NCBI GenBank assembly: GCA_027579435.1
Contig: JANBPK010001226.1
Span: 1 to 59,171 of the forward strand
Reading direction: 5' to 3'
Origin: Candolleomyces eurysporus
Lineage: Eukaryota; Basidiomycota; Agaricomycetes; Agaricales; Psathyrellaceae
Length of the DNA stretch: 59,171 nt
Every line of letters begins with the position of its first letter. The first letter of the stretch is position 1. The notes below the pieces were generated by a model. It saw only the letters and a list, made by a program, of their open reading frames with translations, made no database searches and was not told the DNA's origin. Below, piece after piece: positions 31,462-43,606 of this stretch. The position numbers and the translations under genes were made by a program.

Positions 31462-32687
31462 TTACAGAGTCCAGACTTGGTTTTGGTCATTAGCCGTACA
31501 TCGCCACAGGTCAGCCCCACGCGTCAGGTCGAGGCATTGCCCTAAACAGTCTCTCAGTAATCATATAGATGGTCGATGAACGAAAACAAACCTCGTCCCT
31601 CGAGCTCGATCCTATTATCAGATGTATAGAACCACTGTTGCGCTGGGAGGTTGTCAAAACACTGCCAGATCTTCACTCCAACCCCGTTCGCAGGAGCTAT
31701 TAGCAAATGCTCCATGTCTCAGCTCACCGGAGTGTATAAAATAAATAGCACACTCACTCGACCCAGCGTCCAAGCAGAAGTTCGTTCCTGCCAATTGCAC
31801 CTTCGTACTATTTCTCCTCAAGATCCAATTCTGCGCCGCGGATCCGTTACAATCGTTGATTTGAACTTCAGTGCCATTCGCAAACACCCCTCCACGGACG
31901 TCCAAACATTTGTTAACGACGGTTGGGTGGATACGCCAAGTCAGTGGGACTGGCCAGTTACCGCCGGGGCAGAACCTGTTTGATACAATGAGGAAAGTGA
32001 ACGTTATATATAGCCGGAGAAAAATGAAGAGGCAACTCACGTAATTCGGTAATTCGTGTTATTGTAAGGGCATTGGTAAAAAGGTGGAGTTGGAGGAGTT
32101 GATCCCAAGGGCGGGAACCTCGTGGGAGGAGAAGGGAATGCTGTGGAACAGTTATTCTCGTTACAGCTAATTCCCTGGCAGAAGCCCGTTTCCTAGAGAA
32201 CAGGCGAGTGAGTGTTGCGTCCAAACTGGCTTATGGTGGAGATCGTCCATCACTCACTGCCAGCCTCTGAGGAACGATGCTCAATCCAGTATTCAATGGT
32301 CCATCTCCTTCCCTAACCACATAATAGTACTGTTCCTATTGGTATAAACATATGTCAATCAGTACATAATCACTCCAACTACTGGCTCCAATGACGNAAA
32401 AAATGACTCACCGAACCATAAAACCCAGCTCTCAACGTCCCGGAACCAGTTATATTCCCACCATTTGCATCTGTATAAAAGAATCCAGCGGTCTCTGCCA
32501 GAAGCCTGGTCGTGCTGCCACCTGTTGCAAGCACTGTATCAAACTGCCCACCGATATAGAGATTAATCGAAGCTGGGCATTCATTGGATACGATATACTG
32601 CCTAGACACAACCTGCCTCTTCTCTGCTGCTGGATTCGCGAGAAGAGGAGCGGCAAGTAGAAGTAGTATAAGAGATGCGGCAATCAT
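31462..32687 (-). CDS. Secreted protein: thaumatin-like N-terminal part fused to a ricin B-type lectin domain
   Basis: My model has six exons: 32687-32412, 32335-32258, 32192-32041, 31975-31758, 31696-31592 and 31541-31462, totalling 909 nt (302 aa). A clear signal peptide (MIAASLILLLLAAPLLANPA) is followed by a KR dibasic site. The first half (FVSNECPASINLY-like region, FFYTDANGGNITG, FCQGISCNENNCS, FYQCPYNNTNYRIT) resembles thaumatin/osmotin-like basidiomycete secreted proteins. The second half is ricin B-like: NKCLDVRGGVFANGTEVQI, then AQNWILR, FCLDAG, VGVKIWQCFDNLPAQQWF, GQCLDLT and NQVWTL. Expected role: extracellular carbohydrate binding. The stop is TAA at 31464-31462. An N beside an A-run (32397) lies in intron 1. 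Confidence 0.88.
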
Positions 32688-32957
32688 CGCAAAAAAATCC
32701 AATTGAGAATGTGTATGACTATGAGGGTGGATTGTGATGATAAAGATAGGAGGGAATAGAACTACCACCGCCCAAGCAGAACTCCATTTATATACCTCGA
32801 GGGACACACATCTTGGGGCGGGGATCAGCTCTAGCTTACGATCCAGAATCAGCTGGTGCCTCTGCGAACACTCGTAGAGCTTCGATCGACATCAGTCAAA
32901 AGAATGGCGATTTTCGGTGTGCATTGCCGTATCCAAACTCGAGGTCATTAGTAGGCT

Positions 32958-33179
32958 TTAGACGTATGTGAGGAGGAGAGGCACTACCCCGGCAATAGTA
33001 CACGCATCATGGTCCATGTCCCAGATGCTCTCCCTCGACTCGCTCCACTGAATTCCCTCAACTCCATATAAGGCTGGGTAATAGCCATCATCGGACAATA
33101 CATCCGATCGACATATACAGGGTGTCATATTAATAAGTGGGTCCAACCTCGAAGTTCTTCCTGAACCTGATGCCGGCAC
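32958..33179 (-). CDS. Possible terminal exon, unrecognised
   Basis: A 73-codon frame reads MPASGSGRTSRLDPLIN, then DDGYYPALYGVEGIQWSES, IWDMDHDACTIAGVV. Composition looks coding, but I found no upstream exon or domain match. Could be the remains of an enzyme gene. Confidence 0.25.
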   Translation of the reverse strand: MPASGSGRTSRLDPLINMTPCICRSDVLSDDGYYPALYGVEGIQWSESRESIWDMDHDACTIAGVVPLLLTYV

Positions 33180-33199
33180 ATTGAAGAACCGTCTGATGG

Positions 33200-36100
33200 A
33201 AAGTGTGCTAAAATTATCCCTACCAGAAGACCATGCTGAGTTTTTTTTTCAGGTCGCCCAATTTCCGCTTCGGGAGAACCTGATAATCCAGCAAGCTCAG
33301 TCGGTTGGCCGAAACCTGAAAGCCGTGCACTACGATTGGGCAAGCGTTGCATTAGATACTTGCATTGTTCCGTATGCCGTACTCAAGAAGGGGTATCGGC
33401 AGAAGCGAAGTGGCCTGAGTCCGGCTGGAGGGTACCTTGTGACTGCCCTCATGCGATCAGTGAGGATCTTCGACGGGTGAAGCATGGTCGCGCCCAGGGA
33501 GGCGCTCGAACTTTATTGTCGCGTATCCGAGAGAGTAGAATGCGAAGAGAAGAAAGGTCAAGACCCACCTAATAATACGGGTTGAACCAGAAACCTGGAG
33601 ATTGGGCCTATCATCGGGATATTCAACGCGAGACCGAAGAATGCGACCCTCGTCTGGGTAAAATTCGTAAAACTACATTGTTGGGAGAAGGGACAAGTGC
33701 CAGAGGGGTTCAAGAGAATTGATGTAGCCGTAGGATGAAGACGGTGATAATCTGTTGCCTCGACGAAGGACGGTCGTGTACTCGTTCACTTGCAGGCGCG
33801 TGCATCTACCCTTATATGTCTAACGGATGCGTCCGTCTCTGGCCCCGGCGGCTTGCGGGCAGCGATGATAGTCCCTGACGCCGAGGCATCACCATGCCGA
33901 GTCGCGTCAGCGCCTTTCTTCCTTGTCGTCCTCCTCCTACATAGCGCCCACCGAGAATTTCTCTACTGTCGGAATTTTGAGTCTTAGGCCACTCGGTAAT
34001 AATGATTGAAGAAGCTCAGCTAATCCGACCCTCCACCAGAATTGCTGGCACGTCGAGCGGAACGAGCAAGCCGTTCCCTGCTCTACAACGTATCAATAAG
34101 GTCGAGGACACCATGCCTTCTGCTCACCCTGCATTTTGCCTCGACGCTGAGGTCTCTATGATGGTCTGAGAAAGGAGACGCCGTCCGCTAAGGTACGTGG
34201 CGATTTGACGCCGCTGGGTGCGCTTAATGGGTGCATCCTAGGCCTAGATCAATCGGCGGTGAGGTGCTCTTTTGGGAAGAATGGAGCTCTGACTCGCAAC
34301 AAAATAAGAGAAAATAAAACTGTTGAAAATGGGCTATAAAGTGCGAAGGCTCTATTATCTCCCTTCTCCGTTCTTGAGAATGCTGAAGTTTGGTTAGTGA
34401 CTTGACCTTCAAACGTGCTCGGCGACGAGCGATGAGCATATTTAAGTTGCTCTGAGCATGAGCTGAAAAATGATTCCTACGAGGAGGGAGCAGGAGAACT
34501 GGAAGCAGGAGATGTGGGAGGAGCGGGTACGTTCTCTTCTACTCATCTACCTTTGTTGTGCAAACTGAGCATCTGTACAAAAGCCCATACTCACAGCCAA
34601 CCTCCTTGTACCGAACCTCGATAATTCTCCGATCCTTCGCCTCTCTCCTCAACCAGACAACATCTCAAGGATGATTCGCAAACATAAACGAGAGAGGCTA
34701 CACGCAGGGTGTAGGAGAACGTCCATCAGGAACTGGCCAGAAAACGGATAGCAGATTGAACCGTGGACCCACTGTCACCGAAAATGGCATCTCCGGTGTC
34801 CTTAGTAAAGCGTCTAACTCGTGCTAGCAGAGAATTATCCGCTCATTGAAATTATCCCAGTTGAGCATAGACCATGACTCGTCCCATCTGTGATGGACAT
34901 ATTTAGCCTGTCCTTGAACGTCATCTGCACCTGACTGAACACATGGAAACCTGTGTCCTGCCGCTACTCGCTCCCCTGTATGCTACGGAGGGTACCAGGG
35001 AACCGAAGTTGTCATGGAGTGGCGTGACTCGGGGTTGGCCCATGGCAGATTTTTACCAATAGAGGTCGGACAATCATCTCCGTTTCCGTTTCACTTGTCC
35101 AAACCCTGACTACTTGCTCAGGCGGTCCAACCATGCCAACGGTCAAAACTATGCAACTGAATATTGGAAAAATCGCAAGATCCACAGCCTCCTCGAGATA
35201 CAAATGAAGACACCATGTCGTCTGGGGATTCTGCAAATTTCTCGATCCTCAAGTATGTTATATGGTCATTTGTGCGGTCGTTGAATTGCTTGTCTTGGGC
35301 TCTTATGGCATTCATGGAGATCATTGATAGCAGGCCCAACAGAGATTGGAGAACTCAGCTTGAAATACGGGTTTTCGCCATTATGATGGACTGCATGAGG
35401 TGCGAGGTGTGGTTTCACACTATGTCCAGAATGAGGTGACCTTGAGGTCCGAGCATAAGCGCCACGTCCCGTGTTCGATATGACAAGCCCGACGAACCCG
35501 TGTCTCGCCCGCTCTCAGATCGGTGTTTGCTCCATAATTGGGGTATCCCTACCCACGAACGAGTTGAACGATCCCTGTCAGGAATGACGGATACCATGTT
35601 TTTCGGGTTGCGGGCGCCTATCTGAGTTGAGGAGTGCAATCTCCGGGCTGATTGTAGTGGAAGGCGACCGACGTGACGAAAATGTGCCCGGTCTTGTAAA
35701 ATCAGCTCCATTGTACAGATGAGGACTTCTACGGCAAATGTCACCTCAGCGGCATGGCCTCCTCTTCCTCGTTCTTCACAGCCTTGTGCTCGACCCTTCC
35801 GCATTTCAAAAATTCCTGCTCAGATAAACAGTGGTGCTGCAAGGGACCACCTGCTGCGGTGCTACTCGCCTGGAACAGCTCGGCTCAAGTGGAGACGAAG
35901 TAGTAGCGAGAGTTTGAGACGAACATCGTTTCATTCATTGTGGTTCTCTGAGTCCGGCTCGGGCCTATTGTGACGGAGATGAGAGCACTGACGGCGAGCG
36001 ATATCAATCATCACCTTTTTGGCGTCATGATTGGTATTCGGGCGTTTGTGGTATCGGTGAAAGGAGGGGGACATACTAGGCCGCCCGATCCCAATTAATA

Positions 36101-36475
36101 TGAATTGAGAATGGTCGACGTGCAGAACGTATACTTGACGTTATGACATGCATTTTCAACTTCACCCCACAGCAGAAGGGCGTCGCCGTGTCCGTTGGCT
36201 CCTCATTTTTCACTTCCTATATGCGCTAGCTTCCACGATGACTCTCGAGTCAGCGGACGAGTCTGGCGTGGAGGTCTATAAAACCAACTTCAGGTCGATG
36301 GTCCAGATTGTCACGAGCTGTCTCCCAACCATCTTGTTATGGACTTGGTTCCCGATTGACCCAATCTTTGCGAATATCGGTAGACTTGGAGGCGTAGAGT
36401 TGGTAGGAAATTTAGAGTTATTCGTGCGGGCACTGTTGTCACCTCAGCTGGTTATGATGTGTGCATGCAACCAGT
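33200..36475. other. Long stretch without a convincing gene
   Basis: ORFs of 60-160 codons occur (for example 33181-33480 +, 35415-35804 -, 36148-36627 +), mostly overlapping each other antisense. No domain is recognisable. The last of these runs into the MFS pseudogene and may include its degraded 5' part. Confidence 0.35.
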
Positions 36476-36489
36476 GGTTTGGCCAGCAG

Positions 36490-37225
36490 GGTACGCAGAC
36501 GGTACCACCACAGTCAATGAGTTCAACGATTCTTTCCCTCTCTCAAGGGATTAGAGCCTTCGTTGGAGCTCTGGGGCATGGGAGCGGAAATTTTGGGAAG
36601 GAGATATGTACGCTCTACACTCCATGACTATTCTTCCTTAATTCGTTTTTTGTAGACTTTTTTTTTTAGCTCATCGTCTTGTTCATTGGCGTCCTCGCGA
36701 TTGCTGCTGAATTCTGTTCGTATACTGCGGTCCTTTGTGGCATTCTGGGCCGTGGGCTTTAAAAGCGTGTTACCCGTAAACACTGCTATTTCACCGTTTC
36801 CTCAGACTTGATGCGACCTTCCTGACTCTAACTCACCGCCATAGAGTTCATTACAGCACCCCACAAATACCCACTCATGCTGTTATCTGTCCGGTTCACG
36901 CTTGGGCAATTTGCTGGTAGTTTGGTGGGTTCCCTCGATCAGAATGATCACCTAACTAACAATGACACCGCAGATAGCATGGCCGCTCACGGTCCCATTC
37001 TCCTGCATGACTGACTCACCAGCCTGCTGGAACCGTCCCAGGTCCTTGGACATGGGGTGGCGTTATTTCCTATTCAACACCGTCGATAGCCTCGTGATTG
37101 TGATATAGGCATGGCGCTATTTCATCCTCGAGCTGTACGAGACTCCAAAGTATGTCATGGCAGATGGAGGTATCTGGATGCTGTAGCTTTGGTTCATCGT
37201 GCTGCCAGGCGTAACGGAAGGACAT
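36490..37225 (+). pseudogene. MFS transporter pseudogene (duplicate of the gene at 39165)
   Basis: The sequence aligns by eye to 39610-40365 of the intact transporter, including intron positions. Shared blocks: CACAGTCAATGAGTTCAA, CTCTCTCAAGGGATTAGAGC, the WAVG-encoding region, the EFI..AP..Y exon, and ATAGCATGGCCGCTC. It carries many substitutions, frame breaks and a T-run (36658-36667). Homology ends at GGAAGGACAT (37225), in the middle of what is exon sequence in the intact gene; at that point the third intron-array fragment begins. Confidence 0.75.
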
Positions 37226-37556
37226 GCGTGTGAGTTGACTTAATGCTCGCTGACCATCGATGTCTAACCCTCGCAAATATATGTATGCCGTTGTACTATA
37301 GGATGTGAGATGCTTTGATGGTCGCTGATTGATACCGACCTCTCACGAAACACTGTCTGCCGTTGTTTAGATCGTGAGTAGCTTTGATGCTCGCTGAGCG
37401 ATGCCGACTCCGGACGAATGAATGACTGGCATTATTCATATATTATATCCGTATCATGGACGGGAGTTGCGCTGATTATCGCTGATCAGTGTCGACCCTT
37501 CACGAATAAATGTCTGCTGTGACGTTGTGCGCTCTGAGTTGAAGCTGGAGGTGAGG
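37226..37556 (+). repeat. Tandem array 3: fragment of the 3-nt exon array, plus strand
   Basis: From GTGAGT at 37230 the sequence shows the same unit as arrays 1 and 2 on the opposite strand. A GCTCGCTGACC-type middle leads to an acceptor ending TATAG, the triplet GAT (37302-37304), then GTGAGA. A second unit ends GTTGTTTAG, triplet ATC (37371-37373), then GTGAGT. Later units are degraded (about 37395-37540). A last acceptor-like TTGAAG is followed by six bases (37545-37550) and GTGAGG. Confidence 0.65.
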
Positions 37557-37560
37557 CGTA

Positions 37561-39160
37561 TGTTGGTATCCCTCGCTTCTATCATTTGGTTCCTGTTTTT
37601 TCCCCTGAGATATATGGGCAATTAGAGGTGCCTATACGGATCTCGCGTAAATCAAGAAAGCGCGGTCNGGGGGGCATCACAGTCATTAGTCTGGATCGAA
37701 ACTCGGTGACGACGGACGCTAATAGGATGATGATTGTCTCCCGTGCCCTCGCTTTTTCTCAGAGCAAGCCGGAAAACAGTATATCTAGAATATGCGATTA
37801 TACGACTACACCGAGCGAGGGTCACTGCTACTAGCGGCTACAACTGGCCCGAACGTTGAGTCGTAATCCACTTGATTTGTGGTCAGCGTTACACACTAGC
37901 TCCGAGCCCTACGTCCCAAATCCCTCCACAATTCCCAAGTTCCAACCTTGCAGAGTACTCTATTCATCATCAGATAATTGTACGTTGCTGATTGACAACA
38001 ACAATTCTCAGAAGTACCGTGGGTGAGATGGCAGTCAGGTAATGGGGCCTTCGAAAGTACGGCTTTCTCGCCTCAGTGATAAAGTCGGCCAATACCACTT
38101 TCTAAGAAGCGGGGTGTTGAGCTCACTAAGTCCCTCGAATCAGACCCCTATTTAACACCAACCTAGCACACTACAGCGCTTTACCAGCAACATGATCTTA
38201 GGGCTTCTTACCGTAGGAATATTCAAGGTGGCACAGATCAGAAGTTTTAGAGCTCGAGGAGCTGATAGATTTGACTTGTCCTTGTTGATCGAACCCAAGA
38301 GAGGAGATGCTTACCCAGTATCATCACCTCAACTTTCAAAATGTGCAATTCGAAGCCGTGTCGGTTGTTTGGATTCTACAAGCTGGTGGAGCATTAGTCG
38401 GGTCTCCGTCACCGTAATCGTGTGAGCTAAAGTCAAGTGGAGCTTTCATCGGTGCAGGAGCTCTCGTGAGTCGAGTTCCACCGTATATATCACTTGCGGT
38501 GACACCACTCCCAATTTCTTCACAGAGATGAACTCTTTGCATCGAGCCCATGGTAGATTTATATCAATGTGGCCTACGATCCGCTTCGACTCAGGCTGAT
38601 CACGCATAGAAGTTGGGACTGAGTGTGGTTTTGAGCAGTGTCATGCGCGTAATCATCTTGCTTACAATCACATAGGCCGTGTCACATTTGTAAATATCTG
38701 TATTATATAGAGTTCCTTATCTTTTTTTTTCAGCGCGTTGCACTCCTTTTAACTTCTGAGTGATCTAAATCTGCGTGTATGGTGAGGTACGATGAGCTGC
38801 GTGAGAGTGTTAAAAATCCTTGCCTGAATTTCGGGCTATCATGGTGTATTTTATCTGCAAAGATGACTGGTAGTGCTCTCAGAACTTGATTTCAGTGGTA
38901 ACAGTCTTGGTGTTATCTATGCTTCACCGACAGACCCGGGAAAGACTGGCACTGACCTCACATCGAGAGCCATCTTGAGCGGTCACAAAATATCCTACTT
39001 CTCAGAAGCCGTTAATTATTTTGCAGAACCAGATTACACACGAACTGCTTCACAGTGCTTCTCACGTCTTTCTATCTGGAATGCGTAAGGCATAAATAGC
39101 TCAGCTGTCTTTTGGGAAAAGTCAAACAGGTCCTCATTCGTCCTACGACTAGCTAAGCTC
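37561..39160. other. Intergenic, no supported gene
   Basis: Holds short ORFs only. An N next to a G-run lies at 37667. The last 100 bp should contain the promoter and 5' UTR of the MFS gene. Confidence 0.4.
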
Positions 39161-39164
39161 CCTC

Positions 39165-41421
39165 ATGTCGAGCGATAATAAGTCCCCATCGTCTTCAAGG
39201 ACAGCCTCTACCCCAACACTCCCTGATCTCAGTGCAGTTTCGTCCACCTTTACTCCTGCAAGCACCCTCGATTCGTGCTATGTTGCGAAGGCCACCCTTC
39301 TTAATGATGCTATGCAGGATATAGGGATGGGAAGGTATCAATGGTATGCTAGATTGACCACCTCTTCCTCTGATTTAGCTACTAATTTCAACTCGGTATA
39401 TCATTGGATTCGTAGGCACCTCTTCATTATCACGGGATTTACTTGGTTTATGTACGTCAAGTCAGGTTTCGTCGAACAGCAACGCACTAAGCATTGTCAT
39501 TGGTCACTATGTCTAGGGGAGAGCTCTGGCCGGTAAATATTGAGGCATTTAGATTCAATCCATGATGATCACATTTTCTCTTGATCAGGCGGTCACAAGT
39601 CTTATACTACCACCCACAGTCAACGAGTTCAATTATCTGGGTCCCTACCTCTCACTCTCCCAAGGAATTGGCGCCTTTGTCGGAGCTTTGCTTTGGGGCA
39701 TGGGAGCGGATATTTGGGGAAGGAGGTACGCTCTACACTCTACGACCATTCTTTCAAGCTCTTGACTTTATTTAATTCACCGTTCGTAGAATTTGTTTCA
39801 AGCTCACCGTACTAGTCATTGGGGTCTTCGCGATCGCCGCTGGATTTTCTCCAAATGCTGCAGCCCTTGGGTGTTTCGTGGCACTCTGGGCCGTGGGCGT
39901 CAATGGCGCGTTACCCGTAGACGCTGCTATTTTCATTGGTACATCAGACTTTATGTGATCTTCCTGATGCTAATTCACCGCCCTAGAGTTCATTCCAGCA
40001 TCCCACCAATACCTACTCACGCTATTATCGGTCTGGTTTGCGCTTGGGCAGGTTACTGGTAGTTTGGTGGGTTCTCTTCATCAGAATGAATACCTAGCTA
40101 CTAATGATTCTGCAGATAGCATGGCCGCTCATGGTCTCATTTTCCTGCGTAACTGACTCACCAGGTCGGAACTGTCCCAGGTCCTCGAATATGGGGTGGC
40201 GTTACTTCCTGTACGCTGTCGGTGGCCTCATGATTGTGATATGGGCTTGGCGTTGCTTCATCTTCAGGTTGTACGAGACTCCAAAGTATCTCATGGGCAA
40301 AGGGAGGTATCCGGATGCTGTAGCTTCGGTCCATAGTGTTGCTGGGCATAACGGAAGGACATCGAATCTCACACTCGAGGACCTGGAGAGAGTGGATCTG
40401 GACCATGGTTTCAAGCTTGACGAAAAGAGTCACGATGATAATGAGAAGGCTTCTCATCGTATTTGCCGTCAGATGGCAAAACTGGATGCGAATCACATCA
40501 AGTCGCTATTTGCCACCAAGGAGCTGGCGCTCACCACAACTCTCTTGATTGTGATCTGGTGTATGTTTTCAGTTGCCTTTTCTTCCTCCGTTCTCGGATT
40601 GACATTTTTCAACAGCTCTGATCGGTCTAGCGTTCCCTCTCTACAACAATTTTCTCACTTACTTGTAATTTCAATGTCTTATTTTCCTAGTTTTGACCTA
40701 ACATCCTATTCTCACAGTACGGCAGCTCTGGGTCAGAGAGTTGGTGACGGCTCGTTAAACATGACCTATAGAAACGTATGTGAATGCTTGCTACACTTCG
40801 ATTGTCTAAAACCATTTGACGGTCATATTCCGAGTATAGCAAGTCATCATCTACCTCCTAGGCATTCCAGGAGCCCTTCTTGCAGGATATACAGTTGAGA
40901 TGCCCCTTCTCGGTCGACGGGGCACTTTGGCCATTGCATCATGTGAGTCTCTAATTTGACCCTAATCCTCACATACACCCTAATCCTCACATACACTTAT
41001 TCCGAATTTCATTCGCCACAAACAACTAGGTCTTACTGGAATCTTCACTCTCCTAGCCACAACCGCTCGTAGCTCCAATGCCTTCCTCGGATGGAATTGT
41101 GCTATCAGCTTCTCTACCAACATCACATATGGCGTCCTGTACGCTATCACCCCTGAGCTTTTCCCAACCAAAGACAGGGGGACAGGGAACGCCATCACAG
41201 CAACTGCAAATCGCATCTTCGGTATCATGGTGAGTACGGCTTGCGTATAAGTTTGTGATATCGTATCTTGACCAGACACAAATTTGCAGGCGCCAGTAAT
41301 TGCTCTGTATGCCAACTTGAACAGCCATGTTCCTATATATGTCGCTGGGTCGGTGTACGTTGTTGCAGGTCTAACAGCGTTACTTCTACCTTATGATTCA
41401 CGCGGTCAAGCCTCTCTTTAA
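39165..41421 (+). CDS. Major facilitator superfamily transporter (sugar-porter-like)
   Basis: My model has 12 exons: 39165-39343, 39416-39451, 39517-39532, 39589-39725, 39790-39938, 39987-40066, 40116-40560, 40616-40664, 40718-40775, 40840-40942, 41030-41229 and 41290-41421. They total 1584 nt (527 aa), a normal length. A Ser/Thr-rich cytosolic N-terminus precedes LLNDAMQDIGMGRYQW and a first membrane segment (LFIITGFTWFM). Further segments follow: GIGAFVGALLWGMGADIWGRR (an MFS loop 2-3 signature), VLVIGVFAIAAGF, YLLTLLSVWFALGQVTG, and RYFLYAVGGLMIVIWAW. After a long hydrophilic central loop come C-terminal segments (IYLLGIPGALLAGY, LLGRRGTLAIAS, ELFPTKDRGTGNAI). Plasma-membrane uptake of a sugar or related solute is likely; the substrate is unknown. 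Confidence 0.88.
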
Positions 41422-42331
41422 TGTTCTAGTTACCCGTGCCATCTCTGTTCCTTTGCTCCCTGTCCATCCGCATACTCCATTGCGCCCCTCTCACCGGCGC
41501 TCTACCTCATCCTATGTCTCCGGTCCCTTATATATGTACATATCGCTTATCACGAATGCTATTGCAGCGATGGCTGGCTAAACCTATTGCTGTGTTTAGA
41601 ACATGTTTTTTGCTCGCAAGCTGTCTGCACAAAGCGGCCCGGTCGGCCCATTAATTTGGACGACTGGCGCACGGACCCTCTGCCGCGCTTTGCTTGGTCG
41701 TCCACTTGGGTCTCCGCTACTCTGCTCAAACCCTCAGCTGACCCGTGTTCCCACTATGGCATACAACTGTCAGAAGGCTCCGAAGCTCTGGGGTCACAAG
41801 GTGCAACGGAGTTGGGGCCATTCGCCACTTTGCAGCTGTCGGTCGTTTTTGACGTGTTGGAGGAAGCTGAGAGAGGCATAGGATATAAACATAGCTTGAA
41901 CTTCATCGAGGTACGCTACGCACTGCTCCATCCATCTATTCAGACGAAGCTTATTGCATGTCCAATCCTCAGGCATTGATCGGAGCAATAGGGCGCCAAC
42001 GGTAGGCTCGCCATCCATCCGAAGGACTGGCGCAATACATTTGTTATCGTGAGCTCCCCAGCGGTACAATTCAAGCTACGTTTGGAGAGCTTGGGACCTT
42101 CCTGGAGCCCCGACTGTTCGGATGGCTATGCATTTGTCATGCGTAGGGCGAGAATCCAAATTGTGAGACTAGGTAGATGCCTAAGTGTGTGGTCTTCCTC
42201 ACTCGCACCCTTCTTTTACGACATTGTTGGAGCAGCTACTGATATATATTCAAGGTCCTCTTTCCCTGGGCGCTTCGCAATCACCCTTCTCCACCCACGT
42301 CAACTCGCCGTCATTACCCCTAGCTCTGGAA
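41422..42331. other. Intergenic between MFS and GST genes
   Basis: Contains overlapping short frames on both strands with no recognisable content. The right end holds the GST 5' region. Confidence 0.45.
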
Positions 42332-43606
42332 ATGGTCTTGAAACTTTACGCTGCCCCTCAATCGACCGCCTCTCTTCGAGTGGCTCAGGTCTTGCATGAG
42401 AAGAATGTCCCTTTCGAGTTCCATCCTATCGATTTGAGGGCAAAGGAGCAGAAAAACCCTGCATTCTTGGAGAAGAATCCGTTCGGACAGGTTCCGTATA
42501 TTGTGAGTACTCATCTGCTCTCACCGTGATCAGTGCCCGTTTGCGACCAATGCTGAGTGCTGACTGACACCCTTCCCCGTTGTCATTTTCCTCATTCAGG
42601 ACGACGATGGCTTCGTTCTCTATGAATCCCGAGCCATTGGTCGCTATATCGCACTCAAATACGCTAACCAAGGCACACCTAACCTTGTTCCTCCCCAAAG
42701 CGACTTGCAGGCGACAGCGCTCTTCGAGCAGGCTGCGAGTAACGAGTTTGCCAATTTTGAGGTTCATGCAGCAAAGATTGCATATGAGAAGTTGTTCAAA
42801 GTGTACGTACTCCTTCATCCACTCGTCATATCTCGCCTGCAATCGTTGTTCTTCTCTATGTCTTAATCGCCCCACTTCTTTTGTTCTTCGTTCATCTTCT
42901 TTTCTCGTGCTCTATCTTTCTCACCTCTTCTCTTTCTCTCACCCGACGCTCCATTTTCATCGCACTGCGTCCCTATACTTCCTTCGTCATCCGTGTTTCG
43001 TCCATCTACGATACATTAACTCACATTTTACACCACACCTAGTCGACTTGGACTCGGAACCAACGAGGAGGTCGTTGAAGGTGCTATTCAGCAGTTGAAC
43101 GTCAAGTTGGACGCGTACGAGGGGATTCTGGGAAAGCAGGCGTACCTCTCTGGAGATGTGAGTTTTTCTGTCCCTTTCACATTCTTACCGCTTTTCTTTA
43201 GCGACGCCTTGGTGTTCAATACTTCCTTTCTTTCGCCTTTATCTTTCCATATGTCTTGTCCCTCCTTCGTTTTTGTTCTTATCGAGTTCTTTTCTCCGCT
43301 CATTCTCATTTCACTGATTGTGCTCCATTTTTTGACTTTTGCTTTTCAACGTCCTCTTCCTTTACTCTTCTCCCGTCACTTCTTCTTTCTTTTCTCGTTC
43401 ATTGTTCTAATATGCTGACATATCCTCACTTCCTGCAGAACGTAACCCTCGCAGACCTCTACCACATCCCCTTCGGCAGTCGTCTCTACCGCGCTGGTCT
43501 TGGCTCCCTCATCGATAGCCGACCCAACGTCTTCAGGTGGTTCAACAGTCTTTTGGAGAGGCCGAGCTGGGTGGCGATCAAGGATGGTATTGTGGGTACT
43601 GCTTGA
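42332..43606 (+). CDS. Glutathione S-transferase
   Basis: My model has four exons: 42332-42502, 42600-42802, 43043-43157 and 43439-43606, totalling 657 nt (218 aa). The N-terminal thioredoxin-like domain starts MVLKLYAAPQSTASLRVAQ and includes NPAFLEKNPFGQVPYI and the glutathione-contacting ESRAIGRYI segment. The C-terminal helical domain contains FEQAASNEFANFEVHAAKI, then KQAYLSGDNVTLADLYHIPF (the N-capping/hydrophobic staple region), and RPNVFRWFNSLLERPSW. This resembles phi/theta-like fungal GSTs. Function: conjugation of glutathione to electrophiles in the cytosol. The longest introns (240 and 281 nt) are CT-rich. Confidence 0.92.

Noticed and set aside
40158..40496. Minus-strand ORF of 112 codons
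   Set aside because: Antisense to the large exon 7 of the MFS transporter.
42426..42875. Minus-strand ORF of 149 codons
   Set aside because: Antisense to exons 1-2 of the glutathione S-transferase, whose four exons chain in frame.
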